Counted from the stretch's first letter, positions 23,941-36,981 are shown. The stretch is 64,000 nt of DNA from Cristatella mucedo (GCA_009760855.2 WPIO01000161.1:415001-479000), one strand, 5' to 3'. Notes: generated from the sequence alone by a model not told the origin. Program-made: numbers and translations.

Positions 23941-24408
23941 TCAACACCTCGCTAGTTGCTCTAGTAATGCCAATTCGTTGCCTTGCGTGTCCAAGAGCTT
24001 GTCTGACACCACGGGCTTAAGTTTAGTGAGTGGTTTCACTGATTGGTTGGTAAAAAGGCGTTCATTAACTGTATGCACTGGTAAATTAATAGTTTGAAGC
24101 GAGCGTGACTTCAACACATTTACCCATCGTGTGATATCAGCACGTTGAAATGCTACTATTACATCTTCGAACTGAAATTCTGCCGCTGCTGCCGCTGCAC
24201 AGATTAGTGTAGATGCCAGACATGAATCTTCGCATTTCACGGACTCGAGTTGTAGACTGCGCCGCCGATCCTCCGAAAACGCACCGGACAGGCGACCTAG
24301 CGGCGGCCTAAACCTGACCTTGGCTCCCTGAACTAGGTTGCTACCACTGTGTGTGGGCTTAGTCTCACCTGGAAGTTGTGATTGTTCAAGTATCTTTCGA
24401 TCCAGCAC
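23941..24408 (-). CDS. Unrecognised 155-codon open frame
   Basis: A minus-strand frame running into the LINE junction near 24.4 kb and ending TGA at 23941. Composition is unlike the GC- or CT-driven chance frames: it has mixed residues with blocks such as FEDVIVAFQRADITRWVNVL and TINLPVHTVNERLFTNQSVK. It could be an exon or a piece of an older gene or element cut by the LINE insertion. No domain is recognised and no splice signals were settled. Confidence 0.3.
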   Translation of the reverse strand: MLDRKILEQSQLPGETKPTHSGSNLVQGAKVRFRPPLGRLSGAFSEDRRRSLQLESVKCEDSCLASTLICAAAAAAEFQFEDVIVAFQRADITRWVNVLKSRSLQTINLPVHTVNERLFTNQSVKPLTKLKPVVSDKLLDTQGNELALLEQLARC

Positions 24409-26010
24409 CTTTCAAAAAAGCTGAAGTCAGGCCACTTCTCAAGAAAGCGACACTAGACCAAGAGAACTTAAGCAACTACCAGCCAGTCTCCCTTCTACAA
24501 TTCCTATCAAAGACACTGGAACGGGTCCTGGCGGACCAGCTGAACTCATATATCGAAACTTCACACCTTGCTAGTAAGTTCTAGTCTGGCTTTAAAGCTA
24601 ATCACTCCACAGAGTCAGCATTGCTTAGGGTGTCCAACGACCTACTTAGGAATGCAGACATAGGTAGAGCGTCTCTGCTTGTTTTGCTCGATCTTTCGGC
24701 AGCTTTTGATACCATCAATCACAAAGTTCTTCTAGAGCGCCTCTCATCTCTCCTGGGCATCACTGGCACTGCTCTGCAATTGTTCAGGTCCTATCTCAGT
24801 GGGAGACTCCAGAGTATTGGCGTGAATGGACGAAGATCATCCGGGATACCTCTGAAATATGGGGTGTTTTTATTTTTACCTCAGGGCTCCGTGCTAGGTC
24901 CGGTTCTTTTCACGGTTTATACTCTCCCTCTTGCTGATGTGATTGCCAAGTACAATCTAGGCTTTCACTTCTATGTGGATGACACTCAGTTGTACCTTCG
25001 CTTTGATCCCTCCCAGCCTTCGAGCACATCAAATTCTCTCAACTCACTTGCAGCATGTTTTGATGACATCCGCACATGGATGGCAGCAAATTTTCTAAAA
25101 CTAAACGACGATAAAACTAACGTACTAGTTATGGGCAAACCCAGTGTGATTCATAAATTAGAAAGGCTGACGCTCAAAATTGGCTCTGCCAGCATATCTC
25201 CTGTTGAATCAGCTCGAAATCTAGGTGCAATGTTCCAAAGCGACCTCTCGTTAGACGACCATATCAGCTCCACAGTCAAATATGCCTATTTTAAGCTTCA
25301 GAACATTGCTAAAATTCGGGCATGTTTAGATAAGGATACCACGTCCAAGTTAATACGTGCATTTTCGTGACATCCCGTCTCGACTTCTGTAACTCACTGC
25401 TTACTGGCCTACCGGCATGTGCGATCAGGCGATTGCAGCTGGTGCAAAACTCTGCAGCTAGGCTTGTCTGTCGTGAGCGTCGCAGTTGCCACATTACACC
25501 ACTTCTCGCCGACCTGCACTGGCTACCAGTCAAGCAACGGATTGACTTCAAGGTTCTGTCGCTCACTTATTGGTCACTTCATTCTTTGGCTCCAGCCTAT
25601 CTCTCAGATATACTCCCCCATCAGGCCAAGCATCGTACTACCCGCTTTTCGGAATCCAACAGTCTAGAAATACCTCATACAAACCTTAAATCCTTTGGAG
25701 ACCGTGCATTTAGTTCGTATGCTCGCAAAGCCTGGAACTCCCTCCCGACCTGCGTCAGAACATCCCCTGACCTGACCACATGTTAAAAGAACTTAAAAAA
25801 CACGCCTATTTCAGACAGCATTTAGTGGGTCCCTGCGATTCGTCCTTCACGTGCTTGTGCGTGCTGACACTGTGCATGCTGCCACTAACCACATTTGCAT
25901 GCTGACCCTGTGCATGTCACCCTAACCATGTTATTCATGTTGTTTGTTTATCAAGCATGATATTACTCACCATTCAATTGCATTTCCCTTTGGAGCAAAT
26001 GTAAAGCGCC

Positions 26011-26078
<68 letters not shown>

Positions 26079-26132
26079 GAGAGTGATTGAGTTCTCCGAG
26101 GGCGCTTTATCAAGTGCCTTAATATTATTAAT
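24398..26132 (+). mobile_element. LINE family A, copy 3 (RT to tail)
   Basis: 5'-truncated copy starting within the RT N-terminal part (ccagcacctttcaaaaaagc). Its RT frame has a TAG in 24578-24590 (GTTCTAGTCTGG) and then stays open at 24621-25370. Unlike other copies it carries 12 extra bases coding FLFL between KYGV and PQGSVLGPV, and YVDD replaces YADD. A shift near 25365 precedes the C-terminal frame (25367-25786). The tail hairpin is split by a (GA)n run at 26012-26084, followed by an AT-rich end. Confidence 0.93.
26012..26084. repeat. (GA)n inside LINE tail hairpin
   Basis: Sits exactly between GTAAAGCGCCTA and GTGATTGAGTTCTCCGAGGG, where other copies have only AGAAAGAGATT. Confidence 0.97.
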
Positions 26133-26149
26133 AATATTATTATCCTATT

Positions 26150-26640
26150 CCAGGGCCCCCAGTTACCCCTTCCAGTTACCCCTTCGCTTGAGCGGATTTA
26201 GTTAGTTTCTGTGAACAGCGACGGGCTGAGAGTCTGTGGCAGCGGCCGCCTCAGCAGCCGCTTAACTTAACCTCACGTTTCTGCACAGCCGATGCTGAGG
26301 CCACCTGCACCCCAGCTCTCAGCCTCTAACGGGTCGTTCAGTCAGTAATTCAACTAGCTGAGCTGAGCTGAAGCAAGCGACTGTCTGCCTCAGCCTCGCT
26401 GCTCCTAGCTTGGGGGGGTGTCCGACTGACGGAGCGACTGTAGGCTTCTTACTGACCGCTCATTTCTCCACCGACGTCCGTTCGGGCTGAACAGACGCTC
26501 CTCTTCTCACTCCTCTCACTAATCGCTTAATCTCACTCGCCGTGCACATGTATGTTCATAGTTTCAATACTAAACTTTACTAGGCACGACTTCAATATTA
26601 AACCACAATGACAGATATTTACAATTTGCGGTTCCTAACA
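26150..26640 (-). mobile_element. Possible LTR of a retrotransposon
   Basis: On the minus strand the segment begins TGTTAGGAACCGCAAATTG at about 26640, directly after a short frame ending near 26649. Part of it (about 26355-26510) resembles 33025-33130: shared CTGAGCTGA-GCAAGCGA, CCTAGCTT/CCCAGCTT and CAGACGCTCCTCTT. A repeated element with a TG start fits an LTR, but no second full LTR or target duplication was found. Confidence 0.35.
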
Positions 26641-27131
26641 TGTAACGGCTAGGAACCTATTCGTGCGACAATCCATGGCCGAGGCGTCGTAAAAGCCGAC
26701 CTCATGCAATAGGCAGTCAGTTGTGCTTCTGGAGTCTGCATTCGCATTATTGGCATTTGAGCTGATTTGAGCTCTAGGCCGCTGGTGTATGAAACGGCCT
26801 GTGCTGAACGCCTATAACTCTCCGTTATGGTCGAATAGACTTTTCTACGCTTTAGACTCTTTGGACTCATTAGGTTGAGACGCGGGCGCTCTTTGTCGCT
26901 TCTACTGGCGGCATTCTATTGCGTGCATTGATTCTGTACTTACAACTCGCTAGCCGTGAAACGAGGTTCAGGCGTCACCAGCAGTTGTCTGTTTCCTGAG
27001 ACGCGGCTCCGGCAAATCAACGAATCAATGAATCGCGCGTAATGCCGCCGACTATCCATCTCCGACACTTACTGGAGCTTTAGTGCGCCGAAGGGGCTTT
27101 TAGCCACGCTCTCTCGCTCACTATCCACTCA

Positions 27132-28044
27132 CTATGACTTTCAAAATTGGCTCTGCCAGCATATCTCCAGTTGCATCAGCTCGAAATCTAGGTGTCATAT
27201 TCCAAAGCGACCTCTCGTTAGACGACCACATCAGCTCCACAGTCAAATCAGCCTATTTTCAGCTTCATAACATTGCTAAAATTAGGGCTTGTTTAGATAA
27301 GGATACCACGTCCAAGTTGGTCCATGCATTCGTGACATCTCGTCTCGACTTCTGAAACTCACTGCTTACTGGCCTACCAGCATGTGCGATCAGGCGATTG
27401 CAGCTGGTGCAAAACTCTGCAGCTAGGCTTGTCTGTCGTGAGCGTCGCAGTTGCCACATTACTCCACTTCTCGCCGACCTGCACTGGTTACCAGTCAAGC
27501 AACGGATTGACTTCAAGGTTTTGTCGCTCACTTTTAGGTCTCTTCATTCTATGGCTCCAGCCTATCTTTCAGATATACTACCCCATCAGGCAAAGCATCG
27601 TACCACTCGCTTTTCGGAATCCAACAGTCTAGAAATACCTCGTACAAACCTTAAATCCTTTGGAGACCGTGCATTTAGCTCGTATGCTCCCACAGCCTGG
27701 AATTCCCTCCCGACCTGCATCAGAACATCCCCTGACCTGACCACATTTAAAAGAAACTTAAAAACATACCTATTTAGGACAGCATTTAGTGGGTCCTTGT
27801 GATTCGTCCTCGATGTGCTTATGCGTGCTGACACTGTTCATGCTGCCACTAACCACATTTGCATGCTGACCCAGTGCATGTAACCCCTAACCATGTTATT
27901 CATTTTGTTTGTTTTTCAAGGATGATTTTACTTACTATTCTATTGCGTATCGCTTTGCAGCAAATGTAAAGCGCCTAGAAAGAGATTAAGTTCTCTGAGG
28001 GCGCTTTATCAAGTGCAATATTATTATTATTATTATTATTATCC
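27132..28044 (+). mobile_element. LINE family A, copy 4 (young, 5'-truncated)
   Basis: Nearly identical to 9341-10247, the end of the longest copy, apart from a few changes such as a TGA in CGACTTCTGAAACTC. It lacks the extra A and the extra CAG present in that copy, so the C-terminal frame is open at 27398-27802. Ends in hairpin plus (ATT)n. Confidence 0.93.
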
Positions 28045-28116
28045 CTTCTCTCTCACTCTCACTCACCCTCTCATCTCTCGCTCAGCCACAGCTGCACTGC
28101 CCCGGTCTATGCCCTG

Positions 28117-28298
28117 TGTTAAATTTGTGAGGGCACTCGCGCACAGATCAAGACGGCTCGGGTAGACGCCGTTTATTGCGGAGACGCGGAACCGGGCCGC
28201 ACGGCCAGCACGCGGGCCTGCAGGCAACTGCTGCAAGCAAGTGGGATCGCTGTCTTGACCGGAAGAGCTCAGTGGGTGGATGTCAGGCGGACCCAACA
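28117..28298 (-). repeat. 3' LTR of the compact element
   Basis: 182 bp. Shares CGCACAGATCAAGACGGCTC, the GCCGTTTATT block and CGGCCAGCACGCGGGCCTGC with the other LTR. TG/CA ends in minus orientation. Confidence 0.9.
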
Positions 28299-29364
28299 TC
28301 CTCTCTTCCCAACAATGGTCGACTGAGCATCGGTCGGCTTCTAGAGACTACGTGACACCTGCTCGTAGGAGGCACACCAAACTACGGCCTTTGGTGTCCA
28401 GCTGGATGACTAGGCCACCAGCTTTAAGCCACCACTGTGGCATAGGCAGCGCCCTTCTCCCACAACCAGGGATTGGGCGCTTGCCTCCTCCCTTTGACGC
28501 ACGGGTTTCGGCAGTCTCCGTCGCCTTGGCGGCTGCTTCTACATCGCCGGCTCTTCTTGCCAACATAGTTGCTGTGGCAGCACTAACCTGCTTCGTAGCA
28601 AGGCCGACCGGCTTCGTAGCAAGGCCGACCGGCATCGTAGTCGCAGCGCCGACCCGGCGTAGCAGCGCTTGCCGTATCGCTGAACTCAACCGCTGCTGCT
28701 GCTGCTGCCTTCACGCGGACGTCCGTTGTCGGCAGGCAGGCCATTTTGTGGGCCGCTGCCGTCGAGGATACCGTCCCGTGTACTGGCATCTTCTTGTGCG
28801 CAACCTCGCGGATTGCCGTTTCGCGGACTAGTGCCTTCTCTTCCACAGCCACGCACACCACCGCCTGACAGGCCACTACGGTGCAGGCCGCCGCAGGTGG
28901 CTCATCCACCGTCGCCGCCATTAGCTACCGCTCTGGCACCGTCTTGACAGGCACTTGAGGCACAGATACGTTAGACGGCAGAAAATTTGTCCCGTTACTA
29001 GAGCTTATATCAAAGCTCTTACAAATGCGACCTGAACAGGAACATCCACCGCAAATGTAGCAAACCTTGGGCACAGAGGCAGAGGAAGAATCCTTCTGAC
29101 AAGTGCCACAAGATCCTGTAGCTGAAGTTCCGCAGGTTTACGTGGAGCTACTTAGCTTTAGCATAGAATACAACTTACCCGGAAGTGTGCTTATAAGCAT
29201 TGCCTTTCTCGGGTCTCCCCTGAAATGTTTTCCTCCTCTCACATGCTCTCAGCCATTGCGACGTAGTCTGCATATGTCTGCTCCCCGAACGCTGGCGGAG
29301 CTCTCATACCAGATTGAGTCGTGTTCCAAGTAACGTGTTTTTCGAACCCCATTCTCGTCACCAC

Positions 29365-29549
29365 TGTTATGTTTGTGGGGGTAGTCACGCACAGATCAAG
29401 ACGGCTCAGGCAGATGCCGTTTATTACGGAGACGCGGAACCGGACCGAACGGCCAGCACGCGGGCCTGCAAGCAACTGCTGCAATCAAGCGGGTTCGCTG
29501 CCTCAACCGGAGGAGCTCGGTGGGTGGATAAGCCACGCGGACCCAACAC
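29365..29549 (-). repeat. 5' LTR of the compact element
   Basis: 185 bp, TG...CA in minus orientation, followed inward by the primer-binding-like sequence. Confidence 0.9.
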
Positions 29550-29988
29550 CCTGCCTCGGACTATGCCCTAACGAGACAGTACGACGAGGCAGTAGGCCGA
29601 GGTAGATAGCTCGCAGAATCAGAGCTTTTCAAGCTGGGTTCCGAGGCATTTCTGTCTGTCCCGTATCGGCCTCTCTGTCATAAGTGAAGCTCACAGCTAC
29701 CCATAGAACACCTGCAATCGACATCCTGCCTAGATCGCCGGCGATCTGGACGGCTGCCGTGGTCTTCGTCGCATAGCCATGTATCCGTATCCATTTAGCT
29801 GCACGTAAGCCGGGCATCTACTCGGTCGATCCAGATCGCTCGAGAGGCATCCTGCCGTTTGGTCTCCTCCCCTCCTGGTCATTCTCTGTCGCTTCCCTAG
29901 GTCGTCTCCCCTCCCGGCTGTCGTATCCAATGCCAGCACACAGACGTAACTCCGTCGTGAAGCACATTTATTTTATACGACAGCCGGA

Positions 29989-30014
29989 AAAGAGAGAGAG
30001 GCAGAGACAGAGAC

Positions 30015-30068
<54 letters not shown>

Positions 30069-30243
30069 AGAGGGAGAGAGAGAGAGAGAAGAGAGAGAGA
30101 GGGAGGGAGGGAGAGAGAGACAGCCAGAGACAGACAGACAGACAGACAGACAGAGACAGAGACGAAGACAGACACAGAAAAGGAGAGAGAGAGAGAGGTC
30201 TTCTCCCCTCCTCCCCACCTCAGCTCTCTCTCTCTCTCTCTTT
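29989..30243. repeat. Composite (GA)n/(GACA)n then (CT)n
   Basis: GA-rich from 29989 with a GACAGACAGACA stretch near 30135-30160, then a switch to pyrimidine (CT) at 30224-30243. It is bracketed by GCTGTCGTATCCAAT at about 29917 and 30251. An inverted ATACGACAGCCGG lies at 29976. Confidence 0.93.
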
Positions 30244-30520
30244 CTTCCCCGCTGTCGTATCCAATCCATGTTTCGCGGCGTGGCATGCGTGAGTTGGCAT
30301 TTATGAGGACCGAGCGAATCGCCTTCACGGCTTGGGTTCCATCATCGAGTCCTGGATGCCTATACGTTTCATCTTCGTCAAGTTACTCGTCGACTTCGAT
30401 GATCTGTTTAGTTCACTTGACTGACAGAGCGTGCAGCTTATTTAAACCCGAAGTGGCGTCCAATAAATAGGACCAACTTTGGTAAACAGGTACACAAGGA
30501 GTGGCACAAAGACTGTGAAT

Positions 30521-31357
30521 TCAGCAGCAGCGTCGCCTTAGCAGGTCCGCCACGCGCTTGCGGTAGCTCTTGCCGGCGAGGCAGTAGATCCAAAAGTTCA
30601 CGGAATTGTTCGCCAGCTGCAGGACGGTGGCCACTGCGTCCAGCATGCGAACGGTCGCCTGGTGGCGTGAGTGGATGTTCACGCGGTCCAGCGTCTCGAA
30701 GGCGCCGTGCACGAAGTGCGGCAGCGTGGCGACGAAGAAGAACAGCGTCACCGGCAGTAGCATCCGGGTCTTGCCGCCGCCGCTGACGGTGCCGTGCTTT
30801 CGCATCACCGCACTGCAGCGATGGTTGGAGAACGAGGTGACGCGGGACTCGTCCCCACCGTCGCTGCCGCAGCCGCCGAGCATGTAGGCCCCACTTCCGA
30901 CAGGTCGAATGATGGCCTGCCTCTGGCGGCGCCACAGCTGCGTGACGATGAGCGCGTTCATGACGAGCATGGCTAGGCACGGCAGGACGCTGTAGATGAG
31001 CATGGACAGCCAGGTGTGGTGACGCGTCCAGTAGACGACGGCCGACGGCGTGGCGTAGCCGCACTGCCTGATCACTGCGCCGTCCGGACCGACCTCAGTG
31101 TCCAGCGACCAAAAGACGTGCGAGTTCCATGAGAACATGACGGTGACTATGCATGCGATGACAACTCGAGTTCGCTTCGTGCTGCGGTAGTAGTGCGCCT
31201 TGGTCGGGAAGCACGTGGACACGAAGCGCTCACTCGTGACGGCCACCAGAAGCCAGGATGACGTGTCGAGGCTGCCGAAGCGAAGTAAACGCTGAAAGCG
31301 GCACAGCCACTTGTCAATCTGCCGGATGTCGATCTGGAGAGAAAGCGACTCGCTGTT
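30521..31357 (-). CDS. Class A GPCR paralog 2, exon 2 (TM3-TM7)
   Basis: 278 codons plus TGA, starting at a normal acceptor (CCTCCAG|AACAGCGAG). It has the TM3 cysteine (WLCRF), TSERF at the DRY position, TM4 [12 protein letters not shown], loop-2 IRQCG, TM5 [19 protein letters not shown]6 [19 protein letters not shown] and TM7 [20 protein letters not shown]. It is about 80% or more alike to paralog 1 by eye; the third loop is shorter and the C-tail ends RRRCC, a possible palmitoylation site. It is in phase with exon 1 at 39697-40119. This copy has intact splice sites and open exons, so it is the better candidate for function. The ligand is unknown. Confidence 0.9.
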   Translation of the reverse strand, partial: NSESLSLQIDIRQIDKWLCRFQRLLRFGSLDTSSWLLVAVTSERFVSTCFPTKAHYYRSTKRTRVVIACIVTVMFSWNSHVFWSLDTEVGPDGAVIRQCGYATPSAVVYWTRHHTWLSMLIYSVLPCLAMLVMNALIVTQLWRRQRQAIIRPVGSGAYMLGGCGSDGGDESRVTSFSNHRCSAVMRKHGTVSGGGKTRMLLPVTLFFFVATLPHFVHGAFETLDRVNIHSRHQATVRMLDAVATVLQLANNSVNFWIYCLAGKSYRKRVADLLRRRCC

Positions 31358-31477
31358 CTGGAGGGAGCACAAGCCGGAAACTGCGGGGTGCTGCGATTTT
31401 AGGCACGACTTTCGTAGGGACGAGTTTCGGCCAGGTGCAGAACTGCAGCCGCCATACGGCAATAATAGCCACTATAG

Positions 31478-32755
31478 GGTATCTCAGGGCTCCGTGCTAG
31501 GTCCGGTTCTTTTCACAGTGTATACCCTCCCTCTTGCCGACGTGATTGCCAAGCACAATCTAGGCTTTCACTTCTATGCAGAGGACACTGAGTTGTACCT
31601 TGCAAGAAATTTGCAAGAAATCTAGATGTCATGTTCCAAAGTGACCTTTCGTTAGACGACCACATCAGCTCCATAATCAAGTCTGCCTACTTTCAGCTGC
31701 ATAACATTGCTAAAACTTGGGCTTGTTTAGATAGGAATACCACATCCAAGTTGGTCCATGCATTTATGACATTCCATCTTGACATCTGTAACTCACTGCT
31801 TGCTGGTTTGCCTGCATGTGCAATCAGGCGCTTACAGCTGGTGCAAAACTCAGGTATGCTTGTCTGTCGTGAGCGTCGCAGTTGCCACATCTCACCACTT
31901 CTAGCTGACCCACGCTGGCTCCTAGTCAAACAATGGATCGACGTCAAGGTTTTGTCGCTCACTTTTAGGTCATTTCATTCTTTGGCTCCAGCCTACCTAT
32001 CAGATCTACTCCCCCACCAGGCCAAGCATTGTACCACCCGCTTTTTGGAAGCTAACTTTACCTCACCTCGTGTGGTTTGTGGTTCTCTGTGCAAGGCTTA
32101 GATCGCTGAGCTCGCCGGTACACCACCTCGTCAGGCAGACCGGTAGTGGTCTAGGGACAGGCCAGTGCACGGTGGTGGTCTGACGGCTGTGGTTTATCCA
32201 CAGTCCGGCTTTGTCCTCCCGCCGACTCACAGGATCAGTTGTGGCTGGGAGTCGAGCGGGCCGAGTGGAGCCCGTGTGCTCCCGTGCGTTGGAACGAACT
32301 GTTGGCTGCTGGGTATCGGCTGCTGCTCGCTGCTGTGCGGCTCGCAAACTACAGCATCGCACAAACCGAGAATCATTTGGAGATCGTGGTGCCTCGAGTT
32401 CGTATGCTCCCAAAGCCTGGAACTCGCTGTCCCGACTTGAGTAACGACATCCCTTGACTTGACCACATTTAAAAATAAATTAAAAACGCATCTCTTTATG
32501 ACAGCATTTAGTTTGTCACCGCGATTCGTCCGCTATGTGCTTATGCGTGCTGACACTGTTGCACGCTACCACTAAACACACTTGCATGCTGACCCTGTGC
32601 ATGTCACCCCTAACCACGTTATTCATATTGTTTATCAAGCATATTTCCACTCAAAATTCGATCATGTTTCCTTTGCAGCAAATGCAAAGCGCCTATAAAG
32701 AGATTGAGTTGTCAGAAGGCGCTTTATCAAGTGTACTATTATTATTATTGTTATT
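31478..32755 (+). mobile_element. LINE family A, copy 5 (interrupted)
   Basis: Starts at CTCAGGGCTCCGTGCTAGG in the RT, 120 bases from the GPCR exon. The active site reads YAEDTELY instead of YADDTQLY. An internal deletion removes most of the block after it (31605-31625). The C-terminal frame is open at 31631-32101, then broken by a foreign 286-bp segment. It resumes at about 32357 and ends in hairpin plus (ATT)n. Confidence 0.9.
32071..32356. mobile_element. 286-bp insertion inside LINE copy 5
   Basis: Absent from the other LINE copies. It starts TGTGGTTTGTGG and ends CTACAGCA, i.e. TG...CA, and is flanked by TCG on both sides (32068-32070, 32357-32359). The inner ends TGTGGTTTGT and GCAAACTACA are imperfectly inverted. 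It could be a solo LTR or a small terminal-inverted-repeat element. Confidence 0.55.
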
Positions 32756-33126
32756 AATACAAGGCAATGAGGCTCGCCATGATGCTTCATCAATATTATT
32801 AAAGTCCTCGCTATCTTTCGCCAGCCGGCTGAGAAATAGCCGCCCAAGTAGCCCTGAGTGCGCTCGGTAAGCAGCATAACCGGACAACGGCAGCCAACCC
32901 AATGCAGTCTAATCGAACGTTCGTACAGCGTCCGTACGCCGTACCTCTATACTGCCGAAGCTTCCGCCGACAATTCCAGCTCACAGCCTGAAGCTGGACG
33001 CCTGTGCAGACCGTCAATCACCTAGCAGACTGAGCTGACGCAAGCGATTGTCAGCCTTAGCCGGGCCACTCCCAGCTTAGGCGCTGTCTGGCTGACCAAA
33101 CTACGACTGTCGGGCAGGACAGACGC

Positions 33127-34575
<1,449 letters not shown>

Positions 34576-35294
34576 TTGATTGGGTGTTGTGATATGACCA
34601 ACGCCGAAATGGAATTTGACAGGTTGAGTGGGGCTTGACAGACGACGAACCGGTGAACAAAGCTTCCGAAAAAATTCCCCGCTCAAATCCACTCCTCTGC
34701 GCCTCGCTAGCGTAAACATAGAAGTCGTTCGACCTGACGTTTGGGAATTTTTTGAAAGCTTTGCAGTGCCCTTTCCGTAGAAGCCATTGTTTCGTGCATC
34801 ATGGGGCACGCCACGGGGCCCAGCGGATTTTAGGATGGGCACAAGTTCGGGCGGTTCGGTTCGCGCCAGATGCCGACACTCGTGATCTCACTCCATAAAT
34901 AGTACTAAATGCGTGGCCCGAAACTGCGGGTTTTGGTCATCCGATCCAAGGCACTCCTAATCCGAGGCACCTCTAATCTGCCGCGAGGAAGTGACACAGT
35001 TGGTCAAACCTCGAGGCCTCCTTGAAGGTCAATCGACTTTGACAAGTTTGAAACGAAGGAGACCGCTTTCCTGCCCAATCACTGGTGCTCGCGCCCTCTC
35101 AAGACTAAGGGCTACTAATCAATGCCATGTATGGACCTTACTAGCTGCCAGGGTCTCTATTGGCTAGAATTAATTAATTGGGTTAAGGTACGGCCTCCTA
35201 AATTTCAAGCAAGACTATTACAGGTAGAGCTAAATATGGTCAGTAGGTTGGTAGTAGAATCCAAGAATGAATCTTCTCACGCAAGTAATTTAAC

Positions 35295-35735
<441 letters not shown>

Positions 35736-35939
35736 TATGAATCACATTTCTTTTATTGAAAGACTTGGCGAAAGCGCCCTTTTCCGAAGTCTCTATGCTT
35801 TGTAACTTCCTCACAAATCCTAAGGACCAAGTCCGCATTGTCCTGAAGAAAAACACTGGTGCTTTCTTTCTTTCTAAACCGTGATACTTTTTTCCAGCCG
35901 TCCATCTATTGCATCGTTTCTCATGGGGAGTGCTACGCT

Positions 35940-36082
35940 TGTTCCTCTGTCGCAAGACACGACAGCTTTCACGACCTCGGTCCCGAGGTCGTGGGTTCGA
36001 TTCCTGCGGTGGGCGATCCTTTATCGCCATTGCAAGCGGTGGTGATAGCCGTAAAGGCTCTTCTGTCGCTATACAAAAAAGA
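35940..36082 (+). mobile_element. SINE family II
   Basis: tRNA-like end GAGGTCGTGGGTTCGATTCC, then GTGGGCGATCCTTTATCGCC, GCGGTGGTGATAGCCGTAAA and GGCTCTTCTGTCGCTATAC with an A-rich end. Confidence 0.8.
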
Positions 36083-36444
36083 TGCTGTTTAAGCAGCTAG
36101 GACAGACTACCCATCACGTGACAGGCTACCCATCTCTCGCCGTGAGTCGGTGGCTAAACTGCGGGTGTGCCGATTCCATCCATCCTTGCACCTTTAGTTG
36201 CACCCTTAGGCCTCGAAGCTCCGAGGGATCATGTTCGAATACGCGTGTGACGTGAAAGATTCCTATTTCCAGTCACGCGAGGATGTGACAATACACTTGT
36301 CAACGTTCGTGTTCGTAGAGGATTCCTAATTAATTTTCACCGTACACAGATTGGTCCGCAAATATAGGCCAGCAAATATAAGGTAATTTAGTCAATTAAA
36401 TTTAAGTAAATTTAGTCAATTAGAGTCGCCAAAGAATCCCGGCT

Positions 36445-36525
36445 CTTCCATGCCTAGGGCGACGTGCCTGCACTTCACGACCCTGGGGTCGTGGGCTCGA
36501 GTTCTGCAGAAGGTGGAATTCTTCG
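36445..36525 (+). mobile_element. SINE head fragment
   Basis: GACCCTGGGGTCGTGGGCTC then GAGTTCTGCAGAAGGTGG, a B-box-like piece of a tRNA-derived SINE. The tail is missing. Confidence 0.5.
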
Positions 36526-36599
36526 TTAAATATAATAAATAAATATAATTCATTTATATAATATAACATATTTATTAATATAATATAATAAATATACTA

Positions 36600-36742
36600 T
36601 AATATTCATTTATATAGCGCCCCAAGAAAACTTAATCTCTATTCAGGCGCTTCACATGTGCCTCGGGGCTCGAACCCACGACCGCAGTCAGACCTTGGTC
36701 GGAGCGAGCACCTTAACCGCTAGACCAAACCAGCTCGGCAAC
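36600..36742 (-). mobile_element. SINE family I, reversed, well preserved
   Basis: TTATATAGCGCCCCAAGAAA, ACTTAATCTCTATTCAGGCG (hairpin), GGCTCGAACCCACGACCGCA (B-box) and CTTAACCGCTAGACCAAACC (A-box), all reversed. Followed by an ACTTAACACTTAACACTT direct repeat. Confidence 0.88.
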
Positions 36743-36979
36743 ACTTAACACTTAACACTTGCAAGCTGGCTAGTCAATACTAACGGCGAGTCATTTACCA
36801 CAGAATGGTGAACTTTCTGCTATGGGCACGGTGCTCATTGCAGAAAGCTCAAGCATGGTAGCCAGCGGCTGCCAAAACCGCAAACTCTAAGCGCTGAACA
36901 TTAAAACCCTATGGCAATACAAACCCTAATCACTTAACACTAAGCCTTAATTCTTAAATCCTAGACACTAAATCAAAAA

Positions 36980-36981
<2 letters not shown>

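Larger units (their letters stand above)
28117..29549 (-). mobile_element. Compact LTR retrotransposon (TRIM-like, Ty3/gypsy-type)
   Basis: A 1433-bp element in minus orientation. LTRs of 185 and 182 bp, about 85% alike by eye, start TGTTGGGTCC and end in ..AACA. Both outer flanks carry CCCTG (28112-28116 and 29550-29554), a 5-bp target duplication. Just inside the 5' LTR is GTGGTGACGAGAATGGG, a primer-binding-site-like TGG start. Just before the 3' LTR is the polypurine tract GGGAAGAGAGGA. The inside codes a short gag-like start (MGFEKHVTWNTTQSGMRA, stop at about 29239) and, further on, VCYICGG..GRICK near 29030-29075, like a CCHC knuckle lacking its His. No protease, RT or integrase is present, so it must depend on another element. 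Confidence 0.88.

Noticed and set aside
26649-26870. 73-codon frame as a retroelement polyprotein end
   Set aside because: It lies next to a possible LTR, but no integrase, RT or RNase H motif is visible.
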